Shown: piece after piece, positions 4,474 through 7,809 of the stretch | Numbering within the stretch: the first letter of the stretch is position 1 | How the letters are laid out: every line of letters starts with the position of its first letter | Assembly (NCBI GenBank): GCA_031362155.1 | Contig: JANLRZ010000189.1 | Span: 1-7,809 of the forward strand | Source of the DNA: JAENVU01 sp031362155 | GTDB lineage: Bacteria; Actinomycetota; Acidimicrobiia; IMCC26256; JAENVU01 | Direction: 5' to 3' | DNA length: 7,809 nt | The notes under the pieces: generated by a model | Databases searched by the model: none | What the model was told of the DNA's origin: nothing | The model's input: only the letters and a program-made list of their open reading frames with translations | Translations under genes and position numbers: made by a program

Positions 4474-6483
4474 GGACGCGGCGGCGGCCTCGTTCACCAC
4501 GGTCTCCGGCCGGCCCGGCCCTCGACCATTGGATCCGAGGTAGCGGATGAGGCTCGCGGCGAGACCGTCGAGACTGCCGCCTCCGCCACCGGTGACGAGT
4601 ACCTCGGGAACCACCGTGATGTGTCCCTCCGCCACCGCATTGGCCACCGCGACCAGCGCCGTCGCGGCTTCGCCGAGCGCTTCCTTCTGCGCCTCGAATC
4701 CGGTGGCCCGAGCGACGCCCAAGGCTTCGGCCGCCTTGGCCTCGGCGAGCCCGACGGCCTCGATCTTGGTCGCCTCGGCTCGACCCGTCAGTTCGACGTA
4801 GGCGGCCTCACCCGTGGCTTCGGCCTGGCGCGCATCGGCGCGGTTGCGTTGGATATCGACGCTGACCTGCGCGTTGGCGAGCTCGGCCTGCATGTCGGCA
4901 GTGCCCTTGGCCTTCTCCATCTGGATGCGGGTGGTCTGGGCCCGCTCCATCTCTTCGAAGGTCGCCTTCTCCTGGTTCGCGATTTCTCGCTTGGTCAGGA
5001 CCTCGACCAGTTCGGCCGGGAAGTGGACGTCCTGGATGTAGACGCCCTTGGTCTCGACGTCGTAGAGCTGGAGGTACTCGGTGACGTGGACGAGCGCGGC
5101 CTGCTGCACCTGCATCCGAGTCTCGATGAACGTGACCGCGGGCTGATCCTGCAGCGTGTTCCGGAAGTGGTTGCCAACGGCCGACTGCAACACCTCGTTG
5201 ACGAGATTGAGCATCGTGCCGACCATGGAGATCACCTTCGGCGCGCGGGTGTCGGGCACGTGGATCTGCACCTGGAGTTCGATCGCGAAGACGAACCCTT
5301 CGCGGCTCTTGCCCTCGATCGGTGCGAGGTGCGCGTCGAGATTGTGTGATGCGCTCACCTCCTTCGACCAGTTGAGCGTCAAGATCGACGTCGGCACGAT
5401 CTCGGGCGCGTAACAGCGCGGATTGATCGGGTACTTGCCCGTCCGCAACGGCTCCCGCCAGATACCGCGATGACCGGGCGACACGATCGAACCGAATTTG
5501 AACTCACTGCCGGACGTGTCGAGCGTCGGCAGTCCCACGAACGCCTTGATGACCGCGACTTCGCCCTGGTTGACCACCAGCATCGGAACCATCTCGACCC
5601 GGACGAGGAACGGGTTCAACAGATACGCGCCGTAGAGCAACGGGTCGTGCTGCAGACCGATCTTGCCGCCGGCCGCGAGGAACGCCTGGATGTCCTGGTA
5701 GTTGTTGTGCTGGATGTTCTTGTTCCCGAGGAGCACCTCGATGATGCGCGCATCGGTCTCGCTCGTAGACGCACCCCGTTCGACGGCGTCCTGCTCCATC
5801 GCGGTGACGTCTTCGTAGCCCATCAGGCGGCTCGCGATATCTCCCGACGGCAACGGCTCACCTTCGAGCACCGTCACGATCCCGATCATGTCGACCGGGC
5901 CCTCCGGCGAGATCACCACGACGCGCAGCGCCTCGGCCGCCAGCCCGAAGGAGGCGGGTGTGAGCATCCCACCGCTGCCCCGAACTTGCGCGGCGATGTC
6001 GGGCGACACGGGGACGCCGTACACCTGACCCGGTGTCAACACCAGGAAGGCGACCGGGTGGATCGGCACCAGGGTGCCGGGCGGAAGCACCGGGCGTTGC
6101 ACGCCTTTCTGGCCGCCGCCGTCGATGAACGCGCGCAGCTTCGAGAAGTTGCCGAACTCGGACTTGTACACACCGCTCTTGGCCCCGATCGGCAACGCCT
6201 GGCCGACCTGCGCGATGACCACTCCGATCTCGCCGGCGGGGACCTGGACCCATGGATACTTCTGCACCGCAAAGACCGGCCACAGCTTGAGGCGCAAGCC
6301 CGGCGTCAGCAGTTCGGCCTGGTACCCGGCCTCACCGCGAAACGCGATCGGGTTGTCTTCGTTCAACTTACGAAACGACAGGCGCTTGTTGACCAGACCT
6401 ACTTGGGCCGGTCCGATCAGGTGGACCGACTTGTACAACAGCACCGCCACCAGGAACACCACTACGAGCACACCAACAATCAC
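4417..6483 (-). CDS. Flotillin-like SPFH/band 7 membrane scaffold protein (688 aa)
   Basis: GTG at 6483 is preceded by the Shine-Dalgarno GAGGGAG. Residues 2-18 are a membrane anchor (IVGVLVVVFLVAVLLYK), followed by 'GPAQVGLVNKRL', the usual entry to an SPFH domain. Residues 50-370 contain repeated beta modules (see the separate repeat entry). Residues about 365-490 carry the SPFH core: 'FVFAIELQVQIHVPD', 'NLVNEVLQSAVGNHFRNTLQDQPAVTFIETR', 'LQLYDVETKGVYIQDVHFP'. Residues 490-625 form a long Ala/Glu-rich helix with flotillin-type repeats (EATGEAAYVELTGRAEATKIEAVGLAEAKAAEALG), followed by 'VVPEVLVTG' and a Gly-rich, disordered tail. Flotillins oligomerise on the inner membrane face and organise membrane microdomains, including secretion and signalling complexes; the partner here is unknown. 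At 688 residues it is longer than ordinary flotillins (about 430-510). It is divergent from the VIT transporter and convergent with the PH-like gene. Confidence 0.92.
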   Translation of the reverse strand: MIVGVLVVVFLVAVLLYKSVHLIGPAQVGLVNKRLSFRKLNEDNPIAFRGEAGYQAELLTPGLRLKLWPVFAVQKYPWVQVPAGEIGVVIAQVGQALPIGAKSGVYKSEFGNFSKLRAFIDGGGQKGVQRPVLPPGTLVPIHPVAFLVLTPGQVYGVPVSPDIAAQVRGSGGMLTPASFGLAAEALRVVVISPEGPVDMIGIVTVLEGEPLPSGDIASRLMGYEDVTAMEQDAVERGASTSETDARIIEVLLGNKNIQHNNYQDIQAFLAAGGKIGLQHDPLLYGAYLLNPFLVRVEMVPMLVVNQGEVAVIKAFVGLPTLDTSGSEFKFGSIVSPGHRGIWREPLRTGKYPINPRCYAPEIVPTSILTLNWSKEVSASHNLDAHLAPIEGKSREGFVFAIELQVQIHVPDTRAPKVISMVGTMLNLVNEVLQSAVGNHFRNTLQDQPAVTFIETRMQVQQAALVHVTEYLQLYDVETKGVYIQDVHFPAELVEVLTKREIANQEKATFEEMERAQTTRIQMEKAKGTADMQAELANAQVSVDIQRNRADARQAEATGEAAYVELTGRAEATKIEAVGLAEAKAAEALGVARATGFEAQKEALGEAATALVAVANAVAEGHITVVPEVLVTGGGGGSLDGLAASLIRYLGSNGRGPGRPETVVNEAAAASSVGGAGDGENDPMSGGGV
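5370..6340 (-). repeat. Internal protein repeat in the flotillin-like protein (about four beta modules)
   Basis: Aligning the protein to itself by eye gives recurring units of the form G-x-x-G-hydrophobic-Q/W-x-x-P-hydrophobic-x-x-G-x-x-x-hydrophobic-x-P. Copies start at residue 122 (GGGQKGVQRPVLPPGTLVPI), residue 272 (GGKIGLQHDPLLYGAYLLNP) and residue 337 (GHRGIWREPLRTGKYPINP). A weaker copy begins near residue 50 (GEAGYQAELLTPGLRLKL). Three of the four are followed by a strand pair ending in 'GE/GQ-V-hydrophobic' (AGEIGVVI, PGQVYGV, QGEVAVI). The nucleotide boundaries given are approximate. The divergence between copies indicates an old duplication. Confidence 0.55.
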
Positions 6484-6488
6484 TGCCC

Positions 6489-6495
6489 ACTCCCT
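6489..6495 (-). promoter_or_regulatory. Shine-Dalgarno for the flotillin-like gene
   Basis: On the minus strand GAGGGAGT (6496-6489) lies 5 bases before GTG 6483. An in-frame stop at 6511-6513 leaves no other upstream ATG or GTG, so this fixes the GTG as the start. Confidence 0.6.
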
Positions 6496-6507
6496 CGTCG
6501 GCGCTAG

Positions 6508-6527
6508 GTATCACCCATTCGTATCAC
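6508..6527. repeat. Direct repeat GTATCAC x2 in the divergent spacer
   Basis: GTATCAC occurs at 6508-6514 and 6521-6527, a 13-base period, between the flotillin-like gene and the VIT transporter gene. Tandem 7-mers could be a regulator site or part of the minus-strand promoter (read there as GTGATAC twice). No regulator gene is in the window. Confidence 0.3.
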
Positions 6528-6582
6528 TGTTCCTCGGCCCGCGAGTACGGCATTCTCCAAACGAACCGGGCAGGATAGGGAG

Positions 6583-7281
6583 ATGCCCGGCCGCACTCAC
6601 GGAGAAGTTCATCGCTCCGATCGCATCGGCTGGTTGCGGGCCGCCATGCTCGGTGCTCAGGACGGCGTCACGTCGACTGCCAGCCTTCTGATCGGCATTG
6701 CCGCGGCCAACAGCGACCGCAACGCACTCATCATCGCGGGAGTGGCGGCCGTGGTCGCGGGCGCGATGTCGATGGCGGCCGGTGAGTACAACTCGGTCTC
6801 GTCCCAGCGCGACACCGAGCAGGCCGACATCGCTCGCGAGACGGCCGAGCTCGAGGACTACCCCGCCGTCGAGTTGGAAGAATTGACCCAGATCTACGAA
6901 CAGCGCGGGCTCGACCGTCCGCTCGCCCGTCAGGTCGCCATCCAGCTCACCAAGGCCGACGCGCTAGCGACCCACGTCCGTGACGAACTCGGCATTCACC
7001 ACGGCGGCTCGGCCCGCCCCGTGCAGGCCGCCGTCGTGTCCGCGGTCGGCTTTTTGCTGGGCTCGGTGCCGTCGGTCCTCCTCGCGGTGCTCCTGCCGTC
7101 CGGCGCGCGGATCGTCGGCGTGGCGATCGCTGCGCTCGTGCTCCTTGCCGTCGTGGGCGCGACCAGTGCCCGGCTCGGCGCGGCACCGGTCACCCGGGCC
7201 GCGATCCGGGTGACGCTGATCGGTGGCATCGCCATGGGTCTCGCCGCCGTCATCGGCAACCTGCTCGGCACCGTCGTCTAA
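6583..7281 (+). CDS. VIT/CCC1-family iron/manganese transporter (232 aa)
   Basis: The protein matches the vacuolar iron transporter family, which moves Fe2+ or Mn2+ out of the cytosol, here probably across the cell membrane for metal detoxification. Helix 1 (about 18-41) holds 'GAQDGVTSTASLLIG', the family's 'GANDGIVSTASLxxG' with Asp27. Helix 2 (about 48-66) leads into 'AGAMSMAAGEYNSVSSQRDTE', nearly the family consensus and the strongest evidence. Residues 75-140 are the Glu-rich cytoplasmic metal-binding region (RDTEQADIARETAELEDYPAVELEELTQIYEQRG ... ADALATHVRDELG). Helices 3-5 follow (about 146-170, 178-196, 205-230). Length is normal for the family. AGGA (6572-6575) lies 7 bases before ATG 6583. 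The gene stands alone on its strand, divergent from the flotillin-like gene, and ends just before the long inverted repeat at 7286. Whether Fe or Mn is the main substrate cannot be read from the sequence. Confidence 0.95.
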   Translation: MPGRTHGEVHRSDRIGWLRAAMLGAQDGVTSTASLLIGIAAANSDRNALIIAGVAAVVAGAMSMAAGEYNSVSSQRDTEQADIARETAELEDYPAVELEELTQIYEQRGLDRPLARQVAIQLTKADALATHVRDELGIHHGGSARPVQAAVVSAVGFLLGSVPSVLLAVLLPSGARIVGVAIAALVLLAVVGATSARLGAAPVTRAAIRVTLIGGIAMGLAAVIGNLLGTVV

Positions 7282-7285
7282 CCCC

Positions 7286-7337
7286 CGAACTTGCGTCAAT
7301 AACCCGCCCAATCGAGGGGGTTATTGACGCAAGTTCG
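7286..7337. terminator. 20-bp perfect inverted repeat, bidirectional terminator candidate
   Basis: Bases 7286-7305 and 7318-7337 are exact reverse complements over 20 bp, around the 12-base loop GCCCAATCGAGG. The stem begins 4 bases after the transporter stop and lies between convergent genes, so it should terminate both transcripts. The right arm contains the stop (7323-7321) and the last four full codons (Asn-Leu-Arg-Gln) of the YcaQ-like gene. No clean T-run follows on either strand. The arms are less G+C-rich than the surroundings. The length and exactness suggest either a strong terminator or a copy of a dispersed palindromic element. Confidence 0.75.
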
Positions 7338-7809
7338 CTTGGAGGGCGGGGGCGAGGTCGCCGTGGGGGTCGACCGTCACTCGGTCGAGGCCCAGCCAGG
7401 CGGCCATCAACCTCAGTTCTTCAGCCAACTCCTCGGCCACCTCGGGTGACGGAATGGGGTCCTCACCAAACGTGCCGCGCACGCGGAGTGCCTTCTCGGC
7501 GCGGTCGGCTTTGAGGTCTACGCGAGCAACGAGTCGGTCACCGAGCAAGAAGGGCAACACGTAGTAGCCGTGCACGCGCTTGGGCGCGGGAACGTAGATC
7601 TCGATCCGGTAGCGGAAACCGAACAGTCGCTCGGCCCGGTCACGGTTCCAGATCAAGGAGTCGAACGGCGACAGCAAGGCCCGCGCCTGGACCCGACGGG
7701 GCCTCCGGGCCCCGGGATGCATGACCGCGGGCTTGGTCCAACCGGCCACGCGGGCCGACCGGAGCAACCCTTCCTCGACCAACTCCGCCACGATCGGGCG
7801 AGTCGCAGG
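7321..7809 (-). CDS. YcaQ-family winged-helix protein (HTH_42), C-terminal part, 5' end outside the window
   Basis: The frame is open to the right edge (about 162 visible residues; GTG at 7791 is an internal valine codon, with PATRPI before it). The segment 'ALLSPFDSLIWNRDRAERLFGFRYRIEIYVPAPKRVHGYYVLPFLLGDRLVARVDLKADR' is the hallmark core of the YcaQ/AlkZ-like family (DUF1006, HTH_42). Members include the E. coli and Streptomyces DNA glycosylases that act on interstrand crosslinks and bulky N-alkyl purines. Their catalytic glutamine-containing motif lies in the N-terminal winged-helix part, which is missing here, so activity cannot be checked. The C-terminal beta-rich domain looks complete, ending '...DLAPALQANLRQ'. 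The stop and last codons lie in the right arm of the inverted repeat at 7286-7337. Family call firm, activity inferred. Confidence 0.92.
   Translation of the reverse strand, partial: PATRPIVAELVEEGLLRSARVAGWTKPAVMHPGARRPRRVQARALLSPFDSLIWNRDRAERLFGFRYRIEIYVPAPKRVHGYYVLPFLLGDRLVARVDLKADRAEKALRVRGTFGEDPIPSPEVAEELAEELRLMAAWLGLDRVTVDPHGDLAPALQANLRQ

Noticed and set aside
4621..5349. 242-codon plus-strand ORF inside the flotillin-like gene
   Set aside because: It is antisense to the conserved SPFH and helix region. Its Leu/Gly/Arg/Asp-rich composition is the usual shadow of a high-GC gene, and it shows no motif.
5470..6507. 345-codon plus-strand ORF, Arg/His/Asp-rich
   Set aside because: It is antisense to the N-terminal half of the flotillin-like gene, which has a membrane anchor, a Shine-Dalgarno and family features. 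The antisense product is a low-complexity shadow.
1..7809. A defence island, phage or mobile-element system
   Set aside because: No integrase, transposase, nuclease-ATPase set, reverse transcriptase, toxin-antitoxin pair or CRISPR repeat is visible. The genes are mainly envelope, metabolic and repair-type functions with uniform codon use.

Overview
The window is a G+C-rich stretch of bacterial chromosome with strong G/C preference at third codon positions, several GTG starts, and protein families common in Actinobacteria: acyl-CoA ligase, META-domain lipoprotein, extended zinc-dependent dehydrogenase, long SPFH/flotillin protein, VIT-family metal transporter and YcaQ-like protein. A free-living high-GC actinobacterium fits best, perhaps from the Acidimicrobiia; that placement is inference. 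I see no rRNA, tRNA, CRISPR array, phage gene, transposase or integrase.

Layout. Bases 2-229 (+) are the C-terminal end of an AMP-forming acyl-CoA synthetase cut by the window edge, followed by a hairpin at 249-275. On the minus strand, in reading order, come a 78-codon orphan ORF (1927-1691), a META-domain lipoprotein (1709-936) and a smaller secreted or lipid-anchored protein (894-349). They are packed like an operon for envelope proteins. Facing away from them at 1964-2491 (+) is a secreted protein with a beta-rich ectodomain and one C-terminal membrane helix. A gene-poor gap of about 370 bases (2492-2858) holds two perfect palindromes back to back and two hairpins, then a zinc-dependent MDR dehydrogenase on the minus strand (4109-2859). 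Across an 82-base divergent spacer with overlapping inverted repeats lies a small PH-like protein (4192-4473, +). Its 3' end overlaps by 57 bases the 3' end of a large flotillin-like protein (6483-4417, -). A 99-base divergent spacer separates that gene from a VIT/CCC1-type iron/manganese transporter (6583-7281, +). A 20-bp perfect inverted repeat (7286-7337) closes it off and also encodes the last codons and stop of a YcaQ-family protein that runs off the right edge (7809-7321, -).

How the genes relate. Most of the products sit at the cell envelope: two probable lipoproteins, a membrane-anchored ectodomain protein, a membrane scaffold and a metal transporter. Apart from the minus-strand lipoprotein cluster, the genes are convergent or divergent singletons, so I do not see one multi-gene pathway.

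Nothing here is convincingly a new defence or mobile system. The most notable points are the four-fold internal repeat in the flotillin-like protein, the long perfect inverted repeat fused to the 3' end of the YcaQ-like gene, the orphan ORF at 1691-1927 and the tandem palindromes in the 2492-2858 gap.
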